From an uncultured Treponema sp. (GTDB taxonomy: Bacteria > Spirochaetota > Spirochaetia > Treponematales > Treponemataceae): a stretch of 61,255 bases of DNA. Where the stretch lies: the NCBI GenBank assembly GCA_937915735.1, contig CALGGS010000162.1:1-61255 (forward strand), written 5' to 3'. Below the pieces are notes generated by a model that did not search any database, was not told the origin of the DNA, and worked only from the letters and a program-made list of their open reading frames with translations. The position numbers and the translations under genes were made by a program. Positions 1 through 9,014 of this stretch are shown in pieces (position 1 is the first letter of the stretch; every line of letters starts with the position of its first letter).

Positions 1-154
1 TACGTTTTACCAGATACAAGAGTTTCATCTGTTGTTGCGAATCAAGTGAATTAAAGTATTCAAAAGGCTGACTTTTGTTTTTCTCAGTGTAGTACCATTC
101 TACGGTGAACTTCTCGCCTTTGTATAAAACATATTCTTTCTTTTCTTTATCCAC
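1..154 (-). CDS. RelE/ParE-family (HigB-like) toxin, N-terminal part
   Basis: The visible 51 residues read from a GTG start at 154 and run off the left edge. The segment with FTVEWYYTEKNKSQPFEYF and LLYLVKR resembles the N-terminus of phage Gp49-like/HigB toxins of type II toxin-antitoxin systems, which cleave mRNA at the ribosome. The alternative ATG at 156 is out of frame and stops early, so GTG is preferred. No Shine-Dalgarno is evident. An antitoxin gene would be expected outside the window, to the left. The call rests on this short stretch only. Confidence 0.5.
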   Translation of the reverse strand, partial: MDKEKKEYVLYKGEKFTVEWYYTEKNKSQPFEYFNSLDSQQQMKLLYLVKR

Positions 155-163
155 ATTTATAAT

Positions 164-181
164 GTAACACTATACTGTTAC
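164..181. promoter_or_regulatory. 18-bp palindrome upstream of the toxin gene
   Basis: GTAACACTATACTGTTAC is a near-perfect palindrome 10 bp upstream of the GTG start of the toxin-like gene. Its position suits an autoregulatory operator of a toxin-antitoxin pair. It shares GTAACAC with the iterons at 13 kb but lacks the TTTAA half, so I do not count it as an iteron. Confidence 0.4.
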
Positions 182-218
182 GAAGTCAAGGCATTTAAAA
201 GTTCGTGACAATAACGCT

Positions 219-244
219 TGACATCCACTCCATAGCGGATGTCA
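219..244 (-). terminator. Stem-loop after the GPH transporter gene
   Basis: TGACATCC and GGATGTCA form an 8-bp stem around a 10-nt loop, and the flanking CTTGAC/GTCAAG can extend it. It lies about 30 nt beyond the stop of the minus-strand transporter gene. There is no clear U-tract, so it may be only a 3'-end stabilising or Rho-linked structure. Confidence 0.35.
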
Positions 245-272
245 GGTCAAGATAGTTGCCGGCGCTTTTTGC

Positions 273-1721
273 TTACTTTCTCTCGTCCAGCTGTTTCGAT
301 ATTTCTTCGACTTTTTCGTCAGTGAGGATGAATTTTGTTTTAAAAATCACGGCTCCCACAATCAAAACCAAGATTGGGACCAAGGTCATCACGATGCGAA
401 GTCCCATTTTTGAAGACTCGGCAACGCCCAATGCAAAGTCTATTTCCGCCTCTCCCGCTGTGCTTTCCACCGCATTTTTTAGGTTCAAAAGAGAAAGAGC
501 AATTGAAGCTATGAAGGCTGAAATTCCAGAAGCAAGTTTTACGACAAAAGTCTGCATGCTAAAAATTACGCTTTCGTCCCGGCGCTTATTTTTGAGGTCT
601 CCGTAATCTACGGTGTTCGCCAAAAAAACCGTGATAATTACATTATTCACGCCTGCACTCGCCATAACAAGAACACCCGGAATTAAAAACGGAACAACTT
701 CGGAAACTCCGACACTCGCCATTACGAGAAGGGCTGCATAACCCGTAATGCTCATTCCAATCGAAACATAAAAAATCTTGATATTGTTGAGCTTCAAAAG
801 ATTTCGTAAGAACGGATACAAAAGCATCATCGCCAAAATCTGAGTTCCGCCACCAACCATATTGAAGAGAGCATAACCGTCATTCCAGTTTCTGCCTCCC
901 AAATCATACTTAAAGAAGTAAATAACAAGGTTTGATGTGATATAAAGAGCGACATTCACGACGACAATCGTCACAACCACGCACATCGCCTGGTCGTTCT
1001 GCAAAAGAGCACGGAACATCTCGCCGATTTTTGCAGTTTTCATATCGACGGAAGATTTTTCCTTGATTGAAAGACACATAATCACCGTAAAGAGCACGAA
1101 AAGAAAAGCGACTCCGAGCGTAAAATATTTAAATCCGCTAAGCTCAATCCACTGATTTCCAGGATAGCGGCCAGCCAATTCAGAAGGAACTTTTCCGCCG
1201 AGCATTTTTCCAAGCAAAGGAACGATAATCATCGTAAGAATCGAGATTAGAGCCGAGCCAACTCCCGCGCAGCTTCGGGCCAAAGTCGTTAGCCCTTCCC
1301 TCTCTTTTCCGCCGTTCGTAAAAGCCGGAATCATTGACCAGTAAGGGATGTCCATCATCGTGTAGGTAACGCCCCAAAGGATGTAAGTGACTGCGGCATA
1401 AGCGACAAGTCCAGCCTCATCAAGCTGAGGGGGAGCGGCAAACATAAGAAACAAAACAATAGCGTTGGTGAGAGTACCGATTAAAAGCCACGGCCGGAAT
1501 TTTCCCCAGCGAGTCTTTGTCTTTGCGACGACAACGCCCATAACAGGGTCATTGAAGGCGTCAAAAACCCTGGCAACAAGCAAAATAACGCCCATAGCAG
1601 CCGCGCTCACGCCCAAAATATCCTGAAAATAATACAAGATGTAGCTCGCCGAAAGCATATAAACCATATCCTTTCCGACTGCGCCAAGTCCATAAGATGT
1701 TTTTTCTTTTAATCCCAGCAT
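273..1721 (-). CDS. GPH-family sugar:cation symporter (MelB/XynP-like)
   Basis: This 482-aa inner-membrane protein has about 12 hydrophobic segments. It shows the glycoside-pentoside-hexuronide (GPH) family signature in its first 100 residues: YGLGAVGKDMVY at the start, then FDAFNDPVMG and TKTRWGKFRPW, the conserved aspartate and cytoplasmic-loop region of MelB-type carriers. Members import glycosides with Na+ or H+. The start at 1721 has a strong AAGGGGG Shine-Dalgarno. It is the last gene of the galactoside operon, 24 bp after the TetR gene, so a galactoside such as melibiose or raffinose fragments is a reasonable substrate. That substrate is inferred from the neighbouring GH36 enzyme, not seen in the sequence. 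Confidence 0.88.
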   Translation of the reverse strand: MLGLKEKTSYGLGAVGKDMVYMLSASYILYYFQDILGVSAAAMGVILLVARVFDAFNDPVMGVVVAKTKTRWGKFRPWLLIGTLTNAIVLFLMFAAPPQLDEAGLVAYAAVTYILWGVTYTMMDIPYWSMIPAFTNGGKEREGLTTLARSCAGVGSALISILTMIIVPLLGKMLGGKVPSELAGRYPGNQWIELSGFKYFTLGVAFLFVLFTVIMCLSIKEKSSVDMKTAKIGEMFRALLQNDQAMCVVVTIVVVNVALYITSNLVIYFFKYDLGGRNWNDGYALFNMVGGGTQILAMMLLYPFLRNLLKLNNIKIFYVSIGMSITGYAALLVMASVGVSEVVPFLIPGVLVMASAGVNNVIITVFLANTVDYGDLKNKRRDESVIFSMQTFVVKLASGISAFIASIALSLLNLKNAVESTAGEAEIDFALGVAESSKMGLRIVMTLVPILVLIVGAVIFKTKFILTDEKVEEISKQLDERK

Positions 1722-1745
1722 TTAAAACCCCCTTTTTTATATTTT

Positions 1746-2414
1746 TCAATTCTTAAGCGCCGATAGAAGTATATTCACCAGAATCTCAATCTGCTTTCTT
1801 GACTCCACGATTTTGTCCATTGCCAGAAGGTCGCCTGAAATCGAAAGCTTTTGCGCAAGACAGAAAAGTGAATGCATCATCGTCGTGCACATTTCCTGTA
1901 TGGAAGACTTTGACAAGACTTCGCTTTTTGAATTTGAGAAGGAAATTGAGCCGTCCTTAAGACCTTTTTCCAGCGCCCGGACTACTATTTCGTTTGTTTC
2001 AGTAATCGTCTGCTCATACTCGGCCAGTCGCTCCCGGCTCACCTTCTCCTTTTTTATGAAGGAGTCAAAATAATAGACGAAGCTGAAAAAGCTCCTCTGG
2101 CTTACGAGAGCGTCTCCGAAAACCTCAAGCAGTTCTTTTAACTGACTGAAGCCCGAAAGCAAATTGTAGCTTTCCGTCGAGAAAACCTCGTTAAAGACGG
2201 TATTCTCAAGCTTCCAGGCATAAATCGCAACCTCAATCGCAAGCTCTTCCTTTGTCTGAAAGTAGCGGTAAAGGGAAGCAACGCCAATTTTTGATTCCTT
2301 TGCGATGTCGTTCATCGAGATGTTTTCGATTCCGTTTTCAGAAAAAAGCCCGAAGCTGCACTCAATTATTGATTGAATTCTCTCGTCTTTTTTTTCCTGT
2401 CTAGTCTCAGCCAT
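1746..2414 (-). CDS. TetR-family transcriptional regulator of the galactoside operon
   Basis: The protein is 222 aa, a normal TetR length. Residues 10-60 form the HTH: ERIQSIIECSFGLFSENG, then IAKESKIGVASLYRYFQTKEEL, the family recognition helix. The C-terminal 160 residues are the helical ligand-binding and dimer domain, which is not recognisable to ligand. The start codon lies 3 nt after the stop of the preceding gene, so it is cotranscribed with GH36 and the symporter. The likely targets are the two palindromes at 7871-7887 and 7905-7921 that overlap the operon promoter. This would be an autoregulated, probably sugar-responsive repressor; the ligand is unknown. Confidence 0.85.
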   Translation of the reverse strand: MAETRQEKKDERIQSIIECSFGLFSENGIENISMNDIAKESKIGVASLYRYFQTKEELAIEVAIYAWKLENTVFNEVFSTESYNLLSGFSQLKELLEVFGDALVSQRSFFSFVYYFDSFIKKEKVSRERLAEYEQTITETNEIVVRALEKGLKDGSISFSNSKSEVLSKSSIQEMCTTMMHSLFCLAQKLSISGDLLAMDKIVESRKQIEILVNILLSALKN

Positions 2415-2417
2415 AAA

Positions 2418-3914
2418 TCACTTCCCTGCCCAAGCGAAGGCACTTTGCTCCAAACCTACGGCTTTTTCTACGGCGTGGTATGCGCCGTTGTAGACTCCCG
2501 CTCTTTTGTTTGCGATAATCGCGTGGTTCATTTTTTCAAGCAAATCCGGAGTTTCTACAAAGGACTTTAACATAAAATTTGCCCAGTCAAGATTCGGAGC
2601 CTCAGGAGTTCCGTCCCCAACTTCCGCTGCCCGAATCGCTCCCCAGCACTCATGACCTCCAACATGGGCTATCATCAGCTTTGGAACAGGGTAAAATGCC
2701 AGCTCACTCGGCTTTGTAATGAGGCAGTCGGACGCGCGCATTAAAAGATTTGTCGCGTAAACGGCAGCGAAAATGTCTTTATGGCAGAACACATGAAGAT
2801 TGAACGATTCTTCGCCGGTGCAGTTTTCGTCGTTAAGGGCGTTTTCTGCAAAATTCTTCGTGTAAGACCAGTCGTTAAAATGAATGTGGGAAATTTCTTC
2901 AATTCCTTTGATTTTTGATTTGAAGAAATCCCACACATTTTCATAGTCGCCAATGTTAAGATAAAGGGCCGCTTTTTTTTCTTTGATGTAAGGAAGAAGC
3001 GTTTTTATGAGAGAAGCAAAATAGTCCCCCTGAGCGCCAGCCCCGCCAATCGTCAAAAGGAAGCGAAGGGGTTTTTTAGAAGAAATCCGGTTAAGACGCT
3101 TTTTGCAGTCCTCTTCAATATTTTTTACAAGCTCATCGTCCATATAGTGACCGGCATAGCAAATATCTTTTTCTGACATTGGATTTAAGATTTTATCGCC
3201 CGCAAAGCCCTTTAAGGTTCTATACGAAAGATAAGTCGAAGGAGTCTGCACAAGATGCAAAGCGCCCTCACTCAAATGAAGGGCCATGGCCCAGTTGTCA
3301 GGAATTGCGTTTACGACATGTCGAAATCCTGCGTGAACGGCTGCCTGACTTGGCCAGACATGGGTTGCGATATAAGGCGTTTCTCGCGCTAAATCATTCA
3401 GAATAGGCGTCATAAGCTCGGCCGTTTTTTGGTCGCCGGCGTTATAAGTGAGCCGTTTAAAGCCCTCGGTGTTGAGCGGATCCCAAAAGAGCTTGTTGAA
3501 AAGCTTTGATTTTTGAGAAAGACGGCTTGCCATTGAGTAAAGCTTATTCTGATAAGCGATTATTTTCGTTCCTGTCGTCTCTGGGAAAGAATTCAAATCG
3601 AGCCAGAGCGGCGTGTATCCCAGGGCGTGAGCGGCACTTGCCATAGCCATTGAGATTCTGTAATGCCCGAATCCCATCCTGATATTTCCGATGATAACAG
3701 ATTTTTCGGGCAGTTTTTCCATAGGCTCGTCCGACAAAACAAGAACCTTCGCACCAAAAGCAGGAGTCAAAACCTCGTTATCCACCGCCTTTAAGTGATA
3801 AACTGTGTTTCTGTCATCGCCGAACTTTTTTAAGAACTTTTTTTGCTGCCGAGCCGCTTTTTTAAGCGTTTTTTTGTCAATTATATTTCCAAAAATCACT
3901 GAACTTCTATCCAT
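2418..3914 (-). CDS. Conserved spirochaete protein, GT-B glycosyltransferase-like
   Basis: From the ATG at 3914, 4 nt after the GH36 stop, the protein is 498 aa. An upstream in-frame ATG at 3956 would overlap the GH36 gene by 38 bp and is less likely. There is no signal peptide. Residues near 75-95 read IIGNIRMGFGHYRISMAMA, and later FLLTIGGAGAQGDYF. A glycine-rich N-terminal loop and a second one mid-protein resemble the two Rossmann domains of MurG/MGDG-synthase type GT-B enzymes. The substrate is unknown. Its place between the alpha-galactosidase and the regulator suggests a role in sugar or glycolipid handling, but I do not recognise the family by name. Confidence 0.5.
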   Translation of the reverse strand: MDRSSVIFGNIIDKKTLKKAARQQKKFLKKFGDDRNTVYHLKAVDNEVLTPAFGAKVLVLSDEPMEKLPEKSVIIGNIRMGFGHYRISMAMASAAHALGYTPLWLDLNSFPETTGTKIIAYQNKLYSMASRLSQKSKLFNKLFWDPLNTEGFKRLTYNAGDQKTAELMTPILNDLARETPYIATHVWPSQAAVHAGFRHVVNAIPDNWAMALHLSEGALHLVQTPSTYLSYRTLKGFAGDKILNPMSEKDICYAGHYMDDELVKNIEEDCKKRLNRISSKKPLRFLLTIGGAGAQGDYFASLIKTLLPYIKEKKAALYLNIGDYENVWDFFKSKIKGIEEISHIHFNDWSYTKNFAENALNDENCTGEESFNLHVFCHKDIFAAVYATNLLMRASDCLITKPSELAFYPVPKLMIAHVGGHECWGAIRAAEVGDGTPEAPNLDWANFMLKSFVETPDLLEKMNHAIIANKRAGVYNGAYHAVEKAVGLEQSAFAWAGK

Positions 3915-3918
3915 ACTT

Positions 3919-5811
3919 TTATAAAACCCTATATATCGAAATACTGTGCTCTTCAAAAACGAAACTGTGTGCTTTTCGTTCGGCGTATTCTACTACTGTT
4001 TCCAGATTCAGATTCGCCTTTCCGAATCTCCGCACAAACTCATCCCGCGTAATTTCCATTGCCTTTTCCCCAAGATTTATAAAGCCCGTGTAGATGCCGC
4101 TTTTTGAAAAAATAAAATAGCTCGTTGAGTCCCTGTTTTCGACTCCAAAATCTTCATCTTCAAAAAGACGGTAAAGAGTCTCGATTTTTTGCGTGAATCT
4201 TCCTTCTTTTTCGCTGTCAAAACGCACCGGGTCATCACTGTGCATAATCTGACTTGCAAAAAGAAAATTCACCAAAGCAATCAAGATTTTTTCTTTGTCG
4301 GAAAGAGAGATGTTCTCATATCTTAAGAAAACGACATCCGGGTCATTTACAAAAATTCCGTTGTCCCAGAAAGAGTGGCCGAGCGTGTCCTGCAGATTCA
4401 CGAATGCACTGGTTCTGCAGGGAAAGTTTGCATGGCTTATCCAGGCCACATCCCAGTCTTCCTTTGTGTCACAACCGATTCTTGAAAGCGGAAAATCATT
4501 GAAGCTCGCCTCAAAGGGAAGGCCGCAGCCCAAATAAGCGACAGGCTCACCCTTTTTGTTCACTTTTCGCTTCGTCAAGATTTTTACCGCCCTGTCATAC
4601 CACTCGTAAGCGGCTCCGCCATTCTTAAAATTCCCGAAAATCATTCCCGCAAAAAGGAAGTCGAGCTTTAAATATCGGAAGCCCCACTCGTTTATGGCAG
4701 TTTCCAGCAAAGAGTCCAGATACAAAACCACCTCGTCACGGCTTAAATCAAGGCAAAAATATGACCAGGGAAGAGACGGCTGCTCCTTTCCGAAAATGTC
4801 GCCCCAAAGCGGATTTAATCCTGCGGCAATCGGCTTTCCCTTCTTGTCGCGCAAAATCCAGTCCTTGTGGGCTTTTGCCATTTCACTTCGATAGTCGATT
4901 ATAAAAGGAGCAAGCCAAAGCCCTGGAATATAGCCTTTTTCTGCGATTGAAGAAGAGAGCTTTTTCATTCCATCAGGGAATCTAGTTCGCCGCCCTTCCC
5001 AATCTCCAAGAGCTATTTCCCAGCCGTCATCAACTTGAAAAACGACTGGCTTATTTTTGTCAAGAAAATGCTTTTTTATAAGATTTTCTGTCTTTGCCAA
5101 GCCCTCTAAGTCGTCTTTAATAAGTTTCTGGTCAATTTCGGCGTAATGATTGTACCAGCTTTCCCAGCCGGCAACAGTGATTTTTGATTTTTTAGGAGTC
5201 GTGTTCAAGAATTCGAGTTGTCCAAACCCGCCTCCGAAAAGCTTTTTAGTGTGATTACGAAGGGAAAAGAAATCCCTGCAGGAAAAAACTGCAAGCTCCG
5301 CGATTTTCTCGCCCTCACTCCAGGTTTTTCCGTCCGCATAAGATGTCGCCGTAACAGAACGCTTTTTTCGGCTCACATAAAAGCTCACTGGAGGAAGCGC
5401 TCCTGCCTTTCCGAGCTTGCCGGACAATCTCACATTCCCGACTGAGCAAATGGCAAGATAAAGATTTTTTCCGCCATAATTCCACCGAAGATAAATAAAA
5501 AACGAGCCGACCAAAAGCTTTTTTGAGCGGAGTTTTTTCGGCTGTTTGCCAGGAATCTTAAAATACTGCTTCCACTGAGGCACAATCGGAAAATATTTTT
5601 TCTGATATTTTCCCGCATCAATTTCCCCGCCAAAATCCCAAGATTGCCAGCCGCTTCCGTAAAAAGCAAAGTCGTTCGCCTTGCAAAAATCCTTTTCATC
5701 AGCCGAAAAGTCACAATCGTCAAGGAGCGAATCAATCAAAAGAACAGAGAAAATGCGGTTCTCCGAGTCGGTGACTTTTTCACCGTGATAAAAATATTCT
5801 GTTCGTTTCAT
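3919..5811 (-). CDS. GH36-type alpha-galactosidase (melibiase)
   Basis: The start at 5811 is chosen because AAGGAG lies just upstream; the longer frame from 5853 adds 14 basic residues without support. The 630-aa protein has the GH36 (clan GH-D) TIM barrel. GWESWYNHY is followed by FQVDDGWE, and the catalytic nucleophile aspartate is probably in YLKLDFL. The acid/base aspartate is probably in IGCDTKEDWDVAW. No signal peptide is present, so it is cytoplasmic and acts on imported alpha-galactosides, releasing galactose. It is cotranscribed with an upstream outer-membrane barrel and a downstream sugar symporter, which would give a complete uptake and hydrolysis route. Confidence 0.88.
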   Translation of the reverse strand: MKRTEYFYHGEKVTDSENRIFSVLLIDSLLDDCDFSADEKDFCKANDFAFYGSGWQSWDFGGEIDAGKYQKKYFPIVPQWKQYFKIPGKQPKKLRSKKLLVGSFFIYLRWNYGGKNLYLAICSVGNVRLSGKLGKAGALPPVSFYVSRKKRSVTATSYADGKTWSEGEKIAELAVFSCRDFFSLRNHTKKLFGGGFGQLEFLNTTPKKSKITVAGWESWYNHYAEIDQKLIKDDLEGLAKTENLIKKHFLDKNKPVVFQVDDGWEIALGDWEGRRTRFPDGMKKLSSSIAEKGYIPGLWLAPFIIDYRSEMAKAHKDWILRDKKGKPIAAGLNPLWGDIFGKEQPSLPWSYFCLDLSRDEVVLYLDSLLETAINEWGFRYLKLDFLFAGMIFGNFKNGGAAYEWYDRAVKILTKRKVNKKGEPVAYLGCGLPFEASFNDFPLSRIGCDTKEDWDVAWISHANFPCRTSAFVNLQDTLGHSFWDNGIFVNDPDVVFLRYENISLSDKEKILIALVNFLFASQIMHSDDPVRFDSEKEGRFTQKIETLYRLFEDEDFGVENRDSTSYFIFSKSGIYTGFINLGEKAMEITRDEFVRRFGKANLNLETVVEYAERKAHSFVFEEHSISIYRVL

Positions 5812-5887
5812 ACGATTTCTCCTTAGGACTCTGCGGCGAAGGCACGCGCTCACAGCCCGACCTGACTTTCAGTTTTCATTTTTCAGC

Positions 5888-7771
5888 TTAGAAGAACATT
5901 TCAACGCCGATTGGCATATAGAACTTCTTTGTGTCGGCTTTGTATGAAAGGTCTACAAGGCCGTTTACTGTTCCGTCCATGCTCTGGACTACGAAATTTC
6001 CTGCAATGCCGGCAAACATAAAATTGTTTGCAGCGAAGGTCTTTTTAACATAAAGCTCTGCCGCAAAGCAATGCTGGCGAAGCTCCAAATCCGCAATGCT
6101 CAAAGTGTTTTCGCCGTAAGTGAAGTTACCCTCTGCGCTTGCAGAAGTGATGTTGTAATTTCCAGACAGACCGATGAAAACATCCTGCTTTCCGAAGGGA
6201 TTTACGCAAACTTCAGCCAAAAAGTCAAAGCCCGCCATAAAGATGTCCGCTCCGTCGCCTTTAGCCATATTAACAAGGCCGTAAGAATACTGCGCGAGAT
6301 TACTAGTTCCCTGTCCGCCCCACAAATGTCCTTTGTAGAGGATAAAGCCCTTTTCGATTACGCCCATTGTTCCCAAGCATGCGTACCAATTATAGAACTT
6401 TTCCGGGTCATAGTCACGCAAGCCTTCGCGAGTTACGATTGGAAGCTTAAAGCCGAGCTCGATAAGATTTGCGTTCGGAGTTTTCTCAAGGTCAAGATTC
6501 GGGTCAAGGAAGCTGGTTGCTCCGCCCATATTTCCGAGCCAGTCGATACCGAATTCAAGCCGTCCATAGTAGTCATTAAGACCGTAGCCAGCCGAACGCG
6601 CAGAAAGATATTTGCTTGCCTCGTATCTGAAGTTTGAAGCTGCGATTGAGTCGCCCCAGTACTGAGCCTTAATCTGCATAAGGCCCGGAATCGTATATCC
6701 AAGCCCTGCCTGAGCCGTGCGGAAGGCCTCGTACATTCCCACAGTCTGGTCGCTGTCCGTATCAGCCGCACTGTCATTGCTTGAAACAAGGTTTCCGTCA
6801 GAATCATAAGTCAAACCGATATTTCCAGCCAAATCAATGCAAGCGTTCGCATGGAATCCGCTCAAAACAGAGTCTTCCCTACCAGTCGCAGAAACAAACA
6901 AGCCTGTCGCCGTCCAGATTTCCTGGAAAATGTCGTCCTCAGATTTTACATCGCTTGATTCCCGCTGACCAAAGTCTCCAATTGTGCCTCGAAGCACCTG
7001 CTCCCTCATTCGGCCAAAAGCAACCTTTGTCTGGAAAAGAGGATTGTCAAAAAGCCCCCAGATTTTTGCCTGGTCACCGATTGCCACGGCATATTTTCCG
7101 TCCTCGTTGTAGTTCGTGTCGCTAGAAGACTCGGTTGAGTCCCAGAGCTTGTGAACGAACAAAGCGCGGGCATCCGCATCAAGGTTAAAGTCAAATCCGA
7201 AGTGCTCGTTCGGAGTTCGTCCGATAATCCAGAAGCCGACTCGAGCACCATAACTCCAGTCAGGATTCAAGCCCATGTAGTTTTTTGTTGCAGATTCGTC
7301 AGTTTCAAGGGATTTCATTGTGTTTACGAGAGCGTAAGCCGTCATTGCGTTGCCAACGGCAGTTCCTGTGCTTGCCGCATCTCCACCAGCAGTGGCTGCT
7401 GCCACTCCAGCATAAGTTGCGACAGCTGTTGCATATTCAGTGTAATTTGAGCCATCACTTTCTAAATTTACGCTCTTAACTCCAGAAGCACTCATTGCTT
7501 CTACAGTTCCATTCGCCTTTGCCGTCTCATACGCAGCCATCGCTTCTTCAGCGGCCGAAACAGCAGCAGTTCCAGTCGCAGTCGCATCAGCAGTAATCTC
7601 AGTCGATGTCATTTTCCTGCCCATCTCAAAAGTTGAGCGTCCCCAGGCACCAAAAGAAATGTCACCAACACCTGTTGAAAGAGTGCGTGCCTTTAAAGTC
7701 TCGTGAGTCTCAGCAAAAGCAAGTCCTGAGCAAAGAGCTATTGCCGATGCAAAAGCAATAAGTTTTTTCAT
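5888..7771 (-). CDS. Outer-membrane beta-barrel protein with alanine-rich insert
   Basis: The start at 7771 has a GGGGGA Shine-Dalgarno and gives a clean signal peptide (MKKLIAFASAIALCSGLAFA) on a 627-aa protein. The mature part has alternating aromatic strands (FGFDFNLDADARALF, GRLEFGIDWLG) and ends in phenylalanine (EMFF), as expected of a barrel inserted by BamA. Residues about 45-150 are a low-complexity Ala/Thr/Gly insert absent from the rest. It is the first gene of the galactoside operon, 76 bp before GH36, so a sugar porin role is likely. Family identity beyond a treponemal barrel is not clear. Confidence 0.7.
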   Translation of the reverse strand: MKKLIAFASAIALCSGLAFAETHETLKARTLSTGVGDISFGAWGRSTFEMGRKMTSTEITADATATGTAAVSAAEEAMAAYETAKANGTVEAMSASGVKSVNLESDGSNYTEYATAVATYAGVAAATAGGDAASTGTAVGNAMTAYALVNTMKSLETDESATKNYMGLNPDWSYGARVGFWIIGRTPNEHFGFDFNLDADARALFVHKLWDSTESSSDTNYNEDGKYAVAIGDQAKIWGLFDNPLFQTKVAFGRMREQVLRGTIGDFGQRESSDVKSEDDIFQEIWTATGLFVSATGREDSVLSGFHANACIDLAGNIGLTYDSDGNLVSSNDSAADTDSDQTVGMYEAFRTAQAGLGYTIPGLMQIKAQYWGDSIAASNFRYEASKYLSARSAGYGLNDYYGRLEFGIDWLGNMGGATSFLDPNLDLEKTPNANLIELGFKLPIVTREGLRDYDPEKFYNWYACLGTMGVIEKGFILYKGHLWGGQGTSNLAQYSYGLVNMAKGDGADIFMAGFDFLAEVCVNPFGKQDVFIGLSGNYNITSASAEGNFTYGENTLSIADLELRQHCFAAELYVKKTFAANNFMFAGIAGNFVVQSMDGTVNGLVDLSYKADTKKFYMPIGVEMFF

Positions 7772-7870
7772 AATTTCCCCCTTATAAAAAGTCAAGAAGA
7801 TTGTTTCAACAATCGATTGACTTTTTAAGCTGCTCCGCAATGAAATGAGGAGCGGCAATAAATGTTATTT

Positions 7871-7932
7871 TGATAGTATCACTATCACTTTCTTTCAAAA
7901 ATTATGATAGTACCGCTATCAGTTTATGTCAA
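7871..7932 (-). promoter_or_regulatory. Operon promoter with two TetR-type operators
   Basis: On the minus strand, -35 TTGACA (7932-7927) and -10 TATCAT lie 17 bp apart. Operator 2 (7905-7921, TGATAGCGGTACTATCA on the minus strand) covers the spacer and -10 box. Operator 1 (7871-7887, TGATAGTATCACTATCA) lies just downstream of the expected start of transcription. Both share TGATAG/CTATCA half-sites. The layout is that of a repressor blocking polymerase. The TetR protein encoded in the same operon at 1746-2414 is the likely ligand-controlled repressor. Confidence 0.75.
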
Positions 7933-7992
7933 GGGAAAAATTTTTATTTTTTTCGGCTAAAACAACTGGACTTTTGGGGAGGAGCTTGTATT

Positions 7993-9009
7993 TCAGCAGC
8001 GTTTTGTCAGAATCATAAAAATCACTATCGGTGCGCCAAAAACCGAGGTCACAGTGCTAATGCTTAACTCCAGAGGTGAAAAAATCGTTCTGGCGAGTAA
8101 GTCGCATAAAATACAGAAAATCGAACCGAGCATAAAGGAGGCTGGAATTATCACGATTGGTCTTGAAGTTAAAAAAAATCTTTTCGCTAAAAATGGAACG
8201 GCAATGCCGACAAAGGAAATCGGACCTGCAAATGCAGTTACCGTGGCAGAAAGCAGGCTTGAAAGCAGAATCAGAATCGGACGGAAAATTTTAGTATTAA
8301 CGCCCATTGTCCTGGCATAAGCTTCGCCCAATTGGTAGGCTCCGATGGGTTTTGAAAGAAAAAAAACCGCAAGAACTGTAAGGAAAATCACCACGGCACA
8401 AAAAGCGCAGTCTGACATATCAAAGCCGGCAAAGCTTCCCTTTGACCAGCCGTGAAGATTTGCGATTTGCGCATCTTCGGCGAATGTAATAAAAAAGTCA
8501 GTGATTGCCGAGCTTATGTAACCAATCATAATGCCTGCAACAAGAAGCGCTCCTATATGCCGAACCCGCCGTGCAACAAGCAGAATAAAAAAAGTCGAAA
8601 TCAAAGCGCCCAAAAAAGCCGCGGCGACAAGGCCGAACGAAGAGAGCGAATGTCCTAAATTCAGCGAAAAAATCATAAGGGCGGCGACCGTCATTTTTGC
8701 GCCAGAAGAGATTCCCAGGACAAAAGGGCCTGCAATCGGGTTCTGAAAATATGTCTGGAGTAAAAATCCAGAAAGAGAGAGAGAGCCTCCCAGAATAAAG
8801 GCCATAATAAGACGGGGAAGGCGGATTTTCATAATGATATTTACTTCCTGGACTGAAAAGGCCTCTCCCCCTTCGATTCCCATAAGAATTTTAAAGATGT
8901 GAGAGAGGGGAAGCTGAATGTTCCCGACACAAAGTGACAAGAGAGCCGAAAAAACAAGAAGAAGCGAAAAAAATAAAAAAGTGAATGTAAATCGCCGTGT
9001 TGTTTTCAT
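7993..9009 (-). CDS. FecCD-family ABC transporter permease (cobalamin/cobalt-chelate/iron-chelate)
   Basis: This 338-aa protein has 8-10 membrane segments and BtuC/FecCD signatures: IRLPRLIMAFILGGSLSLSG, then NPIAGPFVLGISSGA, and near the C-terminus GPISFVGIAVPFLAKR. Such permeases form the channel of importers for B12, haem or ferric chelates. The cobalamin riboswitch upstream of the operon points to a corrinoid or cobalt-related substrate. It is the last gene before the OMP promoter region, and no ATP-binding subunit gene is present next to it, which is unusual. It may share an ATPase encoded elsewhere. Confidence 0.88.
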   Translation of the reverse strand: MKTTRRFTFTFLFFSLLLVFSALLSLCVGNIQLPLSHIFKILMGIEGGEAFSVQEVNIIMKIRLPRLIMAFILGGSLSLSGFLLQTYFQNPIAGPFVLGISSGAKMTVAALMIFSLNLGHSLSSFGLVAAAFLGALISTFFILLVARRVRHIGALLVAGIMIGYISSAITDFFITFAEDAQIANLHGWSKGSFAGFDMSDCAFCAVVIFLTVLAVFFLSKPIGAYQLGEAYARTMGVNTKIFRPILILLSSLLSATVTAFAGPISFVGIAVPFLAKRFFLTSRPIVIIPASFMLGSIFCILCDLLARTIFSPLELSISTVTSVFGAPIVIFMILTKRC

Positions 9010-9014
9010 TACAT

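Noticed and set aside
147..155. Perfect DnaA box TTATCCACA
   Set aside because: A single copy inside the toxin coding sequence, without a cluster of boxes or dnaA; taken as chance.
164..181. Palindrome as a 15th iteron
   Set aside because: Only the GTAACAC half matches; the TTTAA end is missing and it lies 13 kb away.
6071..6637. 188-codon plus-strand frame opposite the outer-membrane barrel gene
   Set aside because: The minus-strand frame has a signal peptide, ribosome binding site and operon context; the plus frame has none.
7799..7814. GATTGTTTCAACAATC palindrome in the barrel gene leader
   Set aside because: Could be an operator or RNA hairpin, but it has no second copy and no supporting context.
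8054..8320. Plus-strand frames opposite the FecCD permease gene
   Set aside because: They are antisense to a well-supported permease with clear family motifs.
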